The notes: generated from the letters alone by a model not told the origin. A DNA stretch of 64,000 bases from Rubrivivax sp. (GCA_016790225.1 JAEUOZ010000052.1:124001-188000); one strand, 5' to 3'. Counted from the stretch's first letter, positions 42,123 through 51,356 are shown. Program-made: numbers and translations.

Positions 42123-43092
42123 GACCTTCATCGGCACGCTGCTGGCGTCCACGCTGCGCGTGAGCACGCCGCTGATCCTGTGCGCGCTGGCCGGCACGCT
42201 GGCCGAGCGCGCGGGCGTCATCGATCTGGGCCTGGAAGGCAAGATGCTGATGACCGCCTTCGCCACCGCCGCGGTCGGCGCGACCACCGGCTCGCTGGCG
42301 CTGGCGCTGCTGGCGGCGCTGGCGGTGGGCGTGGCGCTGTCGATGCTGCACGGCTACGGCTGCGTCAGCCACCGCGGCGATCAGGTCGTGATGGGCATGG
42401 CCATCACGATGACCGCGGCCGGGCTGACGGTGGTGCTGGGCATCGCCTGGTTCAAGCTGGGCGGGCAGACGCCGCCCGTGCCGGAATCCGTGCGGCTGGA
42501 TCCGTGGTTCGAGGGCCTGGGCGCCACGCTGTCGCAGGTTCCGCTGATCGGGCGCACGCTCGCGCTGGCCTTCACCGGCCATAACCTGCTGGTCTATGGG
42601 TGTCTCGCGCTGGTGGGGGCGGTGTGGTGGCTGCTCTACCGCACCCGCTTCGGCCTGCGACTGCGCGCCACGGGCGAGAACCCGGCGATGGTCGATGCGG
42701 CGGGCGTCTCCGTGAAGGGGTTGCGCTACCAGGCGCTGGCGCTCAATGGCGTGCTGGCCTCGCTGGCCGGCGCCTATCTCGTGATCGGCCTCAATCCCGG
42801 CTTCATTCCCAACATGACCGCCGGTCGCGGCTACATGGCGCTGGCGGCGATGATCTTCGGCAAGTGGCACCCGGTGGGCGCGCTGTGGGCCTGCCTGCTG
42901 TTCGGCTTTCTGGATGCGCTGTCGATCCGCCTGCAGGGCGCGGCGCTGCCGGCTTTCCTGGGCGGTGGCACGGTGCCGGTGCAGGCGATCCAGGCCTTGC
43001 CCTATGTGCTGACGGTGGTCCTGCTGGCCGGCTTCATCGGGCACTCGCGCGCCCCGCGCGCGCTGGGCCTGCCCTACCTGAAGGAGCGCTGA
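42115..43092 (+). CDS. ABC importer permease 2 (nucleoside type)
   Basis: A 325-residue inner-membrane permease of the same family: ERAGVIDLGLEGKMLM, SHRGDQVVMGMAITM and AGRGYMALAAMIFGKWHP. It overlaps permease 1 by 8 bp and its TGA shares a base with the cdd ATG, so importer and deaminase are made together. That coupling points to cytidine or deoxycytidine among the imported nucleosides. Confidence 0.93.
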   Translation: MDETFIGTLLASTLRVSTPLILCALAGTLAERAGVIDLGLEGKMLMTAFATAAVGATTGSLALALLAALAVGVALSMLHGYGCVSHRGDQVVMGMAITMTAAGLTVVLGIAWFKLGGQTPPVPESVRLDPWFEGLGATLSQVPLIGRTLALAFTGHNLLVYGCLALVGAVWWLLYRTRFGLRLRATGENPAMVDAAGVSVKGLRYQALALNGVLASLAGAYLVIGLNPGFIPNMTAGRGYMALAAMIFGKWHPVGALWACLLFGFLDALSIRLQGAALPAFLGGGTVPVQAIQALPYVLTVVLLAGFIGHSRAPRALGLPYLKER

Positions 43093-43544
43093 TGATGGCT
43101 GCTCGGCACGCGCTCGACGAGGCCACGCAGCACGCGCTGATCGACGCGGCGCGCGCCGTGCGCGAGCGTGCGTATGCGCCTTATTCGAATTTCCTCGTCG
43201 GGGCGGCCTTGCTGGACGAGCAGGGCCGCGTGCACGCCGGCGCCAACGTCGAGAATGCCGCCTACCCGCAAGGCCTGTGCGCTGAAGCTTCGGCGATCGC
43301 GCACCTGGTGGCGGCGGGCGGGCGCCGGATTGTTGCGCTGGCCGTGGTCGGCGCCGGGGCCGATCCGGTCACGCCCTGCGGGGGCTGCCGCCAGAAGATC
43401 CGCGAGTTTGCCGCGCAGGATGTGCCGATCCTGGTGGCGGATCTGTCCGGCCTGCGTGCGCGGTTCACGCTGGCCGAGTTGCTGCCCGCCAGCTTCGGCC
43501 CCGAGCATCTGGCTGGCGCGGCGCGCGATGATGCCGCGGGATGA
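43092..43544 (+). CDS. cdd: Cytidine deaminase
   Basis: A 150-residue zinc enzyme converting cytidine and deoxycytidine to uridine and deoxyuridine. C63 and the catalytic E65 are in GLCAEASAI, and C96 and C99 in TPCGGCRQ complete the zinc site. NVENAAYP binds the sugar. AAGGAG at 43081 precedes two adjacent ATG codons. It is translationally coupled to the importer permease. Confidence 0.95.
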   Translation: MMAARHALDEATQHALIDAARAVRERAYAPYSNFLVGAALLDEQGRVHAGANVENAAYPQGLCAEASAIAHLVAAGGRRIVALAVVGAGADPVTPCGGCRQKIREFAAQDVPILVADLSGLRARFTLAELLPASFGPEHLAGAARDDAAG

Positions 43545-43562
43545 ACCCGCCTGGAGCCTTTG

Positions 43563-44450
43563 ATGAGTCTGGCCGATGACGTGATGCGCAGCGCTGCGCT
43601 GATCCGCGAACGCATCGCTCCGCGACAGCCTCGCATGGCGGTGCTGCTGGGCTCGGGCTGGGGCGCCGTGGCCGATACCCTGACCGACGCAGCCGACATC
43701 GGCTACGCCGAGCTGCCGGCCTTTCCGCGCCTGTCCATCGGTGGCCATGCCGGCCTGCTGCGAGTCGGCCTGCTGCAGGGCGTGCCGGTGCTGTTGCTGG
43801 CCGGCCGCAAGCACGCCTACGAAAACGGCGATGCCGCGGCCATGAAGGGCGTGATCCGCACGCTGGCGGCGCTGCAGATCGAGCTGCTGGTGCAGAGCAA
43901 CGCAGCCGGCAGCCTGCGCAGCGACATGCCGCCGGGCAGCCTGATGCTGCTCAGTGATCACCTCAATCTGGTGCAGACCTCACCGCTGTTCGGTGAAACC
44001 GGCGACAGCCGATTTGTCGGCCTGAGCGACGCCTATGACGCCCCGCTGCGCGAGGCGGCACGCCGGGCCGCCCGCGACGCCGGGCTGGCGCTGCACGAAG
44101 GTGTCTACGCCTGGCTGATGGGGCCGCAGTTCGAGACTCCGGCGGAGATCCGCATGCTGCAGCTGCTCGGCGCGCAGGCGGTGGGCATGAGCACGGTGCC
44201 GGAGACGATCCTGGCGCGCCACGCCGGCTTGCGGGTGCTGGCGCTGTCGATGATCACCAACCTGGCGGCGGGCCTCAGCGACGAGGCCTTGAGCCATCAG
44301 CACACGCTGCAGTCGGCGCGTGAGGCGTCCGAAGCCGCGGTGCGGATGATGACGGTCCTGCTGCCGGCGCTGGCGGCGGGGCTGGTCGCGCCGCTGGCTG
44401 TCGAAGAGACCGCGGGCACGGCTGATGGCCGGCAGCCGGGGGCGGTGTGA
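43563..44450 (+). CDS. Purine-nucleoside phosphorylase (trimeric PNP type)
   Basis: A 295-residue phosphorylase of the PunA/XapA family that splits purine nucleosides with phosphate. Motifs are VLLGSGWGAVAD (phosphate loop), LAGRKHAYENGD, LVQSNAAGSLRSDM, MGPQFETPAEIRML and VGMSTVPETI. Whether it prefers guanosine/inosine or xanthosine cannot be told. ATG 43563 is preferred over the overlapping TTG 43560. It follows cdd by 18 bp in the importer operon, and its stop directly abuts the stop of the convergent BLUF gene. Confidence 0.92.
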   Translation: MSLADDVMRSAALIRERIAPRQPRMAVLLGSGWGAVADTLTDAADIGYAELPAFPRLSIGGHAGLLRVGLLQGVPVLLLAGRKHAYENGDAAAMKGVIRTLAALQIELLVQSNAAGSLRSDMPPGSLMLLSDHLNLVQTSPLFGETGDSRFVGLSDAYDAPLREAARRAARDAGLALHEGVYAWLMGPQFETPAEIRMLQLLGAQAVGMSTVPETILARHAGLRVLALSMITNLAAGLSDEALSHQHTLQSAREASEAAVRMMTVLLPALAAGLVAPLAVEETAGTADGRQPGAV

Positions 44451-44912
44451 TCAGCGCGGCAGGGAGACGGCGCACTCCGCCCAGAAGCGGTGGAAGATGT
44501 CGTCGGACTGCCCGCGCTCATCGGCCGGTACGGGCATGGCCAGCACCTGCTGCAGCATCTCGTTGGTCGGCCCCAGGCGCAGCGACGGGCTGCTGAGATC
44601 ACTGAAGGCCATCGACCAGTGCGTGAACAGCCGGCTTTCGCAGGGCCCGCGGAACAGGCATTCCACGTCCGAGTGCCGCGGATCGCCGAGCACGTTGGTC
44701 CAGAGCGCCAGGACAGCGTCTGGCGGGCCTTCGAGATACTGCAGGAAACGGTCATCGATGCGCAGCAGCAGGCCCGTCACGTGACGGTTGATGTTGCGCA
44801 TCTGGCACTCGCGCAGCATGCTGGCCAGATCGGCGCGTGTCATGTGCTCCGCCTGCTTGCTGCGGTAGGCGCAGCACGCCAGGCCCCCTGCGGTCAACGA
44901 CGGATGGTTCAT
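44451..44912 (-). CDS. BLUF-domain blue-light sensor protein
   Basis: A 153-residue protein that is almost entirely a BLUF (FAD-binding blue-light) domain. The photochemical trio is present with canonical spacing: Tyr16 (CCAYRSKQ), Asn40 (MRNINRHVTGLLL) and Gln58 (RFLQYLEGPPDAV). In AppA the trio is Y21, N45 and Q63, so both intervals (24 and 18) agree. The remaining C-terminal 50 residues are a short cap with no output domain, so it probably acts through a partner. ATG 44912 is used; a longer frame upstream is not credible. It is convergent with the phosphorylase and divergent from deoC. Confidence 0.88.
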   Translation of the reverse strand: MNHPSLTAGGLACCAYRSKQAEHMTRADLASMLRECQMRNINRHVTGLLLRIDDRFLQYLEGPPDAVLALWTNVLGDPRHSDVECLFRGPCESRLFTHWSMAFSDLSSPSLRLGPTNEMLQQVLAMPVPADERGQSDDIFHRFWAECAVSLPR

Positions 44913-44947
44913 GTCTGTCTTCAGGATAACGAGCGATGATGACCCTA

Positions 44948-44962
44948 GCAACAGCTTGTTAC
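44948..44962. promoter_or_regulatory. Candidate operator between BLUF gene and deoC
   Basis: GCAACA (44948-44953) and TGTTAC (44957-44962) form a dyad with one mismatch and a 3-bp spacer, in the 76-bp divergent gap. Its size fits a dimeric repressor site. No regulator of deo genes is identified in the window. Confidence 0.3.
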
Positions 44963-44969
44963 GCGCGCC

Positions 44970-44985
44970 CCTCCTTTGAAGGAGG
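44970..44985 (+). promoter_or_regulatory. Palindrome that can hide the deoC ribosome-binding site
   Basis: CCTCCTT (44970-44976) is the exact reverse complement of AAGGAGG (44979-44985), which is the Shine-Dalgarno sequence 3 bases before the GTG start. In RNA a 6-bp stem with loop TTGA would mask ribosome binding. It could instead be a DNA operator. Confidence 0.5.
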
Positions 44986-44988
44986 CAC

Positions 44989-45777
44989 GTGCCCACGTTT
45001 GGAGTCGCCGTGAAAGCCACAGCAGACGCGCGCCGCGCCCTGGCCTGCCTCGACCTCACCAGCCTGAACGATGCGGACGGGCCCGATGCGGTCGAGGCAC
45101 TGTGCCGGCGTGCCGCCGGCCCCTGGGGCCGCGTCGCTGCGGTGTGCGTGTGGCCCCGTCTCGCGGCCACGGCCCGCCGCAGCGCGCCCGCTGGGGTGGC
45201 CGTGGCCGCCGTGGCCAACTTCCCGGCCGGCGGGCTGGATGTCGCGGCCTGTCTGGCCGAGGTCGGCCTGATCCGGGACAGCGGCGGCGAGGAAGTCGAC
45301 CTGGTGCTGCCCTGGCGCGCCGTGAAGAGCGGCGACAGCGCCGCCGCTGCCGCCCTGGTGCGCGCCGTGCGTCGCGCCACGCAGGGCCTGCGCCTGAAGC
45401 TCATCATCGAAAGCGGCGAGCTGGAGCAGCCCGGCTGGATCCGCGAGGCCTGCCGCATCGGCCTGGACGAAGGCGTGGACTTTCTCAAGACCAGCACGGG
45501 CAAGACGCCGCGTGGCGCCACCCCGCAGGCCGCCGAAATCATGCTGCAGTGCATCGCCGATGATGCGGCGGCGGCTGGCCGAGTGGGCTTCAAGGCCTCC
45601 GGCGGCGTGCGCACCGTGGCCGATGCCGCGCTGTATCTCGATCTGGCCGACCGCATACTGGGCGCCCCCGCCGTCACGCCGGCGCGCTTTCGCCTCGGCG
45701 CCAGCTCGCTGCTCAATGACATCGAGAGCGTGCTCAGCGGCGAGGGCCGCGCCAGCGCTCCTGCGGACACCTACTGA
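44989..45777 (+). CDS. deoC: Deoxyribose-phosphate aldolase
   Basis: DeoC, 262 residues, which cleaves deoxyribose 5-phosphate to glyceraldehyde 3-phosphate and acetaldehyde. The Schiff-base lysine is in DFLKTSTGKTPRGATP, with the partner lysine in LKLIIESGEL and the phosphate loop in FKASGGVRT. GTG 44989 is chosen because of the perfect AAGGAGG upstream. It begins a run with the nucleotidase gene (36 bp) and deoA, so phosphorolysis products from deoA flow here after an isomerase not seen in the window. Confidence 0.93.
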   Translation: MPTFGVAVKATADARRALACLDLTSLNDADGPDAVEALCRRAAGPWGRVAAVCVWPRLAATARRSAPAGVAVAAVANFPAGGLDVAACLAEVGLIRDSGGEEVDLVLPWRAVKSGDSAAAAALVRAVRRATQGLRLKLIIESGELEQPGWIREACRIGLDEGVDFLKTSTGKTPRGATPQAAEIMLQCIADDAAAAGRVGFKASGGVRTVADAALYLDLADRILGAPAVTPARFRLGASSLLNDIESVLSGEGRASAPADTY

Positions 45778-45813
45778 CCCACGCCTGCGCCGCTGCGCAC
45801 GAGGAGGATTCCC

Positions 45814-47595
45814 ATGCTGTATCGACGTTTCATCGCCCGGGCCTTGCCGGCCCTGGCGCTCGCGCTGGCCCTGGCCGGCTGCGCGACGCCCGCTCCGCCC
45901 GCACCCGCCGGGCCCGTGACCGTGCGCCTGATCGCCTTCAACGATTTCCACGGCAACCTGGAGCCTGGTTCGCTCTCGCTGCCGTGGGGCGATCCGGAGC
46001 AGCCGGGCCGCATCAAGCGCCTGAACGCGGGCGGCGCGGCCTTCCTGTCCGGCACCGTGCAGGCGCTGCGCGAAGGCGCGCAGCACAGCATCCTCATCCA
46101 CAGCGGCGATCTGATCGGCGGCACGCCGCTGGTCTCGGCGCTGTTCAGGCACGAATCGACGATCGACATCGCCAACCGCATCGGCGTGGACATCGCCATT
46201 CCCGGCAACCACGAGTTCGACGCCGGCAAGGACGAGCTGCTGCGTGTGCTGCGCGGCGGCTGCGGCGTGAACAGGCCCGAGGACCCGACAGCGTCCTGCC
46301 CCTTCGGCCAGTATGAAGGCGCCAAGTTCCCGATGTTTGCCGCCAACGTGGTGTCCGCCGACGGCAAGACGCTGTTCCCGCCCTCGGTGGTGCGCAGCTT
46401 CGGTGGCGTGCGCATCGGCTTCATCGGCGCGGTCACGAAGATCACGCCGAGCATCGTGGTGCCCTCGGGTGTGGCCGGGCTGCGCTTCATCGACGAGGCC
46501 GAAGCCATCAACGCCGAAGCGCGCAAGCTGCAGGGCCAGGGCGTCAGGGCCCTGGTGGCGGTGATCCACGAAGGCGGGGACACCGGCACGCCCGGCCAGC
46601 CGCTGGAGTGGAACGACGCGGGCTGCCCGCGCCCGCGCGGCGCGATCTTCGAGATCGTCAAGCGCCTGGATGCCGAGATCGACGTGGTCTTCTCGGCCCA
46701 CACGCACCAGGGCTACCGCTGCGTCGTCGACGGCCGCCCCATCATGCAGGCCACGGCGCTGGGCCGCGGGCTCAGCGTGGCCGATGTGGTGATCGATCCG
46801 CGCAGCGGTGACATCGACCGCGCCCGCACCACACACCGCAATGTGCCGGTGTTCAATGCCGGCAGCGATGCCAAGCTGCGCGAGGCCATCCTGGCCGCCG
46901 AGCCCGAGCCCTGGGCCAGTGCGCTGCGCAAGGCGCAGGGCTCGCAGGCCATCGCGGCACGTGTGGCCGAGTACGCGCAGGCCGCGGCACCCCGTGCCCA
47001 GCGGCCCGTGGGCCGCATCGGCGGCAGCTTCGATCGCAGCGGCCGCACCGACAGTTCAGCCGGCCGCCTGATCGCTGACTCGCAGTTCCTTGCCACGCGT
47101 GCGGCCGACCGGGGCAGCGCCGAGTTTGCCTTGATGAACCCCGGCGGCGTGCGCACCGATCTGCTCTGCCGCGGCACGCCTCCCTGCCCGGTCACCTACG
47201 GCGACATCTTTTCGATGCAGCCCTTTGGCAACAGCCTGGTGGTGATGACGCTCAGCGGCGCGGACTTCAAGAAGATGCTGGAAGACCAGCAGTCGCCCGG
47301 GCGCACCGGCCCGCACTTCCTGATCCCCTCGTCCACCCTCACCTACCGCTGGGACGCCAAGGCGCCCTACGGCGAGCGTGTGAAGGATCTGCGCGTCGGC
47401 GGCCGCCCCCTCGATCTGGCGCGCGACGTGCGCTTCACCGTCAACAGCTTCCTGGCCGAAGGCGGCGATGGCTTCGTGATGCTGCGCACCGGGCGCAACC
47501 GCCTGGGCGGCGAGCTGGACCTGGATGCCCTGACGGCCCATCTCGGCAGCGGCCCGGCGCCCGATCCGGTGCCGCGCATCAGCTTCGTCGAGTAA
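45814..47595 (+). CDS. Lipoprotein 5'-nucleotidase / metallophosphoesterase (UshA-like)
   Basis: A 593-residue enzyme. The lipobox LALAGC ends near residue 23, so it is lipid-anchored outside the inner membrane. The metallophosphoesterase domain shows FNDFHGNLE, HSGDLIGG, IPGNHEFDAG and FSAHTHQGY. The 5'-nucleotidase C-terminal domain shows MNPGGVRTDL, YGDIFSMQPFGN and VNSFLAEGGDGF. It would strip phosphate from external nucleotides to release nucleosides for the importer upstream. GAGGAGG precedes the ATG. It is flanked by deoC and deoA. Confidence 0.93.
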   Translation: MLYRRFIARALPALALALALAGCATPAPPAPAGPVTVRLIAFNDFHGNLEPGSLSLPWGDPEQPGRIKRLNAGGAAFLSGTVQALREGAQHSILIHSGDLIGGTPLVSALFRHESTIDIANRIGVDIAIPGNHEFDAGKDELLRVLRGGCGVNRPEDPTASCPFGQYEGAKFPMFAANVVSADGKTLFPPSVVRSFGGVRIGFIGAVTKITPSIVVPSGVAGLRFIDEAEAINAEARKLQGQGVRALVAVIHEGGDTGTPGQPLEWNDAGCPRPRGAIFEIVKRLDAEIDVVFSAHTHQGYRCVVDGRPIMQATALGRGLSVADVVIDPRSGDIDRARTTHRNVPVFNAGSDAKLREAILAAEPEPWASALRKAQGSQAIAARVAEYAQAAAPRAQRPVGRIGGSFDRSGRTDSSAGRLIADSQFLATRAADRGSAEFALMNPGGVRTDLLCRGTPPCPVTYGDIFSMQPFGNSLVVMTLSGADFKKMLEDQQSPGRTGPHFLIPSSTLTYRWDAKAPYGERVKDLRVGGRPLDLARDVRFTVNSFLAEGGDGFVMLRTGRNRLGGELDLDALTAHLGSGPAPDPVPRISFVE

Positions 47596-47605
47596 GCCCG
47601 CAGCC

Positions 47606-48922
47606 GTGCTGCCGCAGGAGCTCATCCGCCGCAAGCGTGACGGCCAGACGCTGAGTGACGCCGAGATCCAGCGCTTCGTCGATGGCCTGGTGGACGGCAG
47701 CTGGAGCGACAGCCAGGCCGCCGCGCTGGCCATGGCCATCGTCTGCCGCGGCATGGATGCCCGCGAGACGGTGACGCTCACGCGCGCGATGACGCAATCC
47801 GGCGAGGTGCTGCGCTGGGGCCAGGACGGGCTGCCCGGGCCCGTGCTGGACAAGCACTCCACCGGTGGCGTGGGCGACAAGGTCAGCCTGATGCTGGCGC
47901 CGCTGGTGGCGGCCTGCGGCGGTGTGGTGCCGATGATCAGCGGCCGTGGCCTGGGCCATACCGGCGGCACGCTGGACAAGCTGGAAGCCCTGCCTGGCTA
48001 CCGCGTGGACGTGACACGCCCCGAGCTGCTGCAGTGCCTGCGCGCCGCCGGCTGCGCCATCGTCGGTGCCAGTGCGCAGCTGGCGCCGGCCGACCGCCGG
48101 CTCTATGCGATCCGCGATGTCACGGCCACGGTCGAGTCGGTGCCGCTGATCACGGCCAGCATCCTGAGCAAGAAGCTCGCGGCCGGACTGCAAGGCCTGG
48201 TGATGGATGTCAAGCAGGGCAATGGCGCCTTCACGCCCAGCGCGGCTGCCGCGCGAACCCTGGCCGAGAGCCTGGTGCGCGTGGCGCGTGGCGCCGGCCT
48301 GCCCACGGTGGCCTTGATCACCGACATGAGCCAGCCGCTGGGCCACACGGCGGGCAATGCGCTGGAGCTGCGCGAGGCGATCGACTTCCTCACGGGTGCG
48401 CGGCAGGATCCCCGGCTGCTGGAGCTGACCCTGGCCTTGAGTGCGCAGCTGCTGGTCTTGGGCGGGCTGGCAGCCGATGCGGATGCGGCGCGTGTGCGCT
48501 TGCAGCGGGCGCTGGACAGCGGCGCGGCGGCCGAGCGCTTTGCGCGCATGGTGGCCGGCCTGGGCGGGCCGGCCGACGCGCTCAGGGCGCCCGGGCTGGC
48601 CGCGGCGCCGCTGACCGGCGAGGCCTGTGCCGCGGCCGATGGCTGGGTGCAGGCGATCGACACGCGCGCCCTCGGGCTTGCCGTGGTCGAGCTGGGTGGC
48701 GGGCGAGAGCGGCCGGGGGCCGCCATCGATCCTCGGGTGGGCTTGAGCGAGCTGCTGGGCGCGGGTCGGCAGGTCCGCGTGGGCGAGCCGCTGGCGCGTG
48801 TGCATGCCGGCACGCCATCCGCCCTGCAAGCGGCGCAGCGTGCGGTGGCCGCGGCCTACCGCATCGCGCCGTCGCCGCCGGCCGCTGCGCTGCCGGTGGT
48901 GCAGGAACTCGTGCCGGGCTGA
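47606..48922 (+). CDS. deoA: Thymidine phosphorylase
   Basis: DeoA, 438 residues, which splits thymidine or deoxyuridine with phosphate to the base and deoxyribose 1-phosphate. The family signature is seen in LDKHSTGGVGDKVSLML, with SGRGLGHTGGTLDKLEA and LVMDVKQGNGAFTP. The start is GTG 47606, 10 bp after the nucleotidase stop and without a clear ribosome-binding site, so coupling is likely. Uracil released here can go to Upp or the URC route. Confidence 0.95.
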   Translation: MLPQELIRRKRDGQTLSDAEIQRFVDGLVDGSWSDSQAAALAMAIVCRGMDARETVTLTRAMTQSGEVLRWGQDGLPGPVLDKHSTGGVGDKVSLMLAPLVAACGGVVPMISGRGLGHTGGTLDKLEALPGYRVDVTRPELLQCLRAAGCAIVGASAQLAPADRRLYAIRDVTATVESVPLITASILSKKLAAGLQGLVMDVKQGNGAFTPSAAAARTLAESLVRVARGAGLPTVALITDMSQPLGHTAGNALELREAIDFLTGARQDPRLLELTLALSAQLLVLGGLAADADAARVRLQRALDSGAAAERFARMVAGLGGPADALRAPGLAAAPLTGEACAAADGWVQAIDTRALGLAVVELGGGRERPGAAIDPRVGLSELLGAGRQVRVGEPLARVHAGTPSALQAAQRAVAAAYRIAPSPPAAALPVVQELVPG

Positions 48923-49057
48923 GGTATCGGCTGAATGGCGATCCGGCTGCGGGCCGCGCGCCACGGGCCGAGACGTAAAATTCTGCATCTCTATCCCCGG
49001 CTTTCCCGGTGATGCTCGGCGCTTGCACGCCGTTGTGCGCCGAGGCCCTCGCCCGAC

Positions 49058-50428
49058 ATGTCTCTTTCCGCTCTCACGGCCCTGTCGCCGCTGGATGGCC
49101 GTTATGCGGCCCAGGTGGCCGCCTTGCGCCCGCTGCTGTCGGAGTTCGGCCTGATGCACCGGCGCGTGCAGGTCGAGATCGAATGGTTCATTGCGCTCAG
49201 CGATGCCGGCCTGCCGGAGCTCTCTGCGCTGTCGGCCCCGGCGCGCGCCGCGGCCCGTGCACTGGTCACCCGCTTCAGCGAGGCCGATGCGCAGGCCATC
49301 AAGGACATCGAGAAGACCACCAACCACGACGTGAAGGCCGTGGAGTACTGGCTGAAGTCGCGCTTCGAGCATCAGCCTGAACTGCACGCGGCCAGTGAAT
49401 GGGTGCATTTCGCCTGCACCAGCGAGGACATCAACAACACCAGCCATGCGCTGATGCTCAAGGCCGCGCGCGACGAGGTGCTGCTGCCAGCGCTGGACCG
49501 CGTGCTGGAGCGCCTGCGCACGATGGCGCATGACTGGGCCGCGCTGCCCATGCTCAGCCGCACGCATGGCCAGACCGCCAGCCCGACCACCGTGGGCAAG
49601 GAGATCGCCAACGTCGTGGCCCGCCTGCGCACGGCGCGCCAGCGCCTGGCCGAGGTGGCGCTGCTGGCCAAGATGAACGGCGCCGTGGGCAACTACAACG
49701 CCCATCTGGCCGCCTACCCGGATGTCGACTGGGAAGCCTTCAGCCGGCGCGTCGTGGAAACCCAGCTTGGCCTGCGCTTCAACCCCTGCACGATCCAGAT
49801 CGAGCCGCACGACAGCATGGCCGAGCTGTTCGACGCCGTGGCGCGCGCCAACACCATCCTGATCGACTGGTCGCGTGATGTCTGGGGTTATGTCAGCCTG
49901 GGCTACTTCCGCCAGAAGACGGTGGCGCACGAGGTGGGCTCCTCGACCATGCCGCACAAGGTCAATCCGATCGACTTCGAGAATGCCGAGGGCAACTACG
50001 GCCTGGCCAATGCGCTGCTGGGGCACCTCAGCCAGAAGCTGCCCATCAGCCGCTGGCAACGCGATCTGAGCGACAGCACGGTGTTGCGCAACATGGGCGT
50101 GGCGCTGGGTTACGCGCTGCTGGCGCACCACAGCCTGATGCGCGGCCTGAACAAGCTGCAGATCGACGAGACCCGGCTGTCTGCCGATCTGGACGCCGCC
50201 TGGGAAGTGCTGGCCGAAGCGATCCAGACGGTGATGCGCCGCCATGGCTTGCCGCAGCCCTACGAGCAGCTCAAGGCCTATACGCGCGACAAGGCGATGA
50301 CCCGGGAGCTGATGCACAGCTTCATCCGCGGCCTTGCGCTGCCCGAAGCCGAGCGCCAGCGCCTGCTGGACCTGACGCCTGCAGGGTATACGGGGCTGGC
50401 CGCTGAGCTGGCGCGCAAGTGGGCGTGA
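49058..50428 (+). CDS. purB: Adenylosuccinate lyase
   Basis: PurB, 456 residues, acting twice in purine synthesis: on SAICAR and on adenylosuccinate. The lyase signature is GSSTMPHKVNPIDFENAEGN. SRTHGQTASPTTVGKE and TSEDINNTSHALM add catalytic residues. It is separated from deoA by 135 bp and followed by pyrF after 31 bp. A weak -10-like TAAAAT lies near 48975. Confidence 0.96.
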   Translation: MSLSALTALSPLDGRYAAQVAALRPLLSEFGLMHRRVQVEIEWFIALSDAGLPELSALSAPARAAARALVTRFSEADAQAIKDIEKTTNHDVKAVEYWLKSRFEHQPELHAASEWVHFACTSEDINNTSHALMLKAARDEVLLPALDRVLERLRTMAHDWAALPMLSRTHGQTASPTTVGKEIANVVARLRTARQRLAEVALLAKMNGAVGNYNAHLAAYPDVDWEAFSRRVVETQLGLRFNPCTIQIEPHDSMAELFDAVARANTILIDWSRDVWGYVSLGYFRQKTVAHEVGSSTMPHKVNPIDFENAEGNYGLANALLGHLSQKLPISRWQRDLSDSTVLRNMGVALGYALLAHHSLMRGLNKLQIDETRLSADLDAAWEVLAEAIQTVMRRHGLPQPYEQLKAYTRDKAMTRELMHSFIRGLALPEAERQRLLDLTPAGYTGLAAELARKWA

Positions 50429-50459
50429 CCGCCAGACCCGCACCTGCAGAGGACAGACG

Positions 50460-51317
50460 ATGACAAGCAGCTCGCCGGCGCCGACCGGGTTTGTCGGCCA
50501 GCTGCTGGCCGCGGAACGGATGAATGGCTCGTTGCTGTGTGTGGGGCTCGATCCCGATCCGGCACGCTTTCCCGCGCCGTGGACCGGGCAGTCGGCGCGC
50601 ATCTTCGATTTCTGCGCGGCCATCGTCGATGCGACCAAGGATCTGGTGATCGCCTTCAAGCCGCAGTTTGCCTACTTCGCCGCGCACCGCGCCGAGGATC
50701 AGCTGGAACGCCTGATGGACCATATCCGGCAGGTGGCGCCGCAGGTGCCGGTGATCCTGGATGCCAAGCGGGGCGACATCGGCTCGACGGCCGAGCAGTA
50801 TGCGCGGGAGGCCTTCGAGCGCTACCGGGCCGACGCGGTGACGCTGTCGCCGTTCATGGGTTTCGATTCGATCGAGCCCTACCTGTCCTACGAGGGCCGG
50901 GGTGCGATCCTGCTGTGCCGCACCAGCAACCCAGGCGGTGACGACCTGCAGGCGCAGCGCCTGGCCGATGGGGAGCGGCTCTTCGAGCGCATCGCGCGCC
51001 TGGCGGCGCAGAGCTGGAACCGCAACGGCCAGCTCGGGCTGGTCGTTGGCGCCACCTACCCGGCCGAACTGGCCCGCGTGCGCGAGCTGGCGCCCACGCT
51101 GCCCCTGCTGATTCCGGGCATCGGCGCCCAGGGCGGCGATGCCGCGGCCACGGTTCGCGCGGCCTGGCGCGGGGATTCTCAGCAGACCCGGGCGCCGGTG
51201 ATCGTCAGTTCCTCGCGGGCTGTGCTGTATGCCGGCCGGGACGCGAGCTTTGCAATGGCCGCCCGCGCCGCGGCCCAGGCGACCCGCGCCGAACTGGAAG
51301 CTGCCAAGGCCGGGTAG
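50460..51317 (+). CDS. pyrF: Orotidine 5'-phosphate decarboxylase (type 2)
   Basis: PyrF, 285 residues, the last step of UMP synthesis. The catalytic Asp-Lys array is in ILDAKRGDIGSTAEQYA. The length and LLCVGLDPDP start match the type 2 (long) enzyme of Burkholderiales and actinobacteria. It is probably co-transcribed with purB. It ends the nucleotide block; the following 318 bp hold only repeats and regulatory structure. Confidence 0.95.
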   Translation: MTSSSPAPTGFVGQLLAAERMNGSLLCVGLDPDPARFPAPWTGQSARIFDFCAAIVDATKDLVIAFKPQFAYFAAHRAEDQLERLMDHIRQVAPQVPVILDAKRGDIGSTAEQYAREAFERYRADAVTLSPFMGFDSIEPYLSYEGRGAILLCRTSNPGGDDLQAQRLADGERLFERIARLAAQSWNRNGQLGLVVGATYPAELARVRELAPTLPLLIPGIGAQGGDAAATVRAAWRGDSQQTRAPVIVSSSRAVLYAGRDASFAMAARAAAQATRAELEAAKAG

Positions 51318-51356
51318 CTCATTGCTGCCAATACCCGGAATCGGGGATGGCGCCTC

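Noticed and set aside
47579..50659. A minus-strand open frame of over 1000 codons opposite deoA-purB
   Set aside because: It mirrors third-position GC bias of the real plus-strand genes, which have clear catalytic motifs. Its translation is rich in Arg, Ala, Gly and Gln with no domain.
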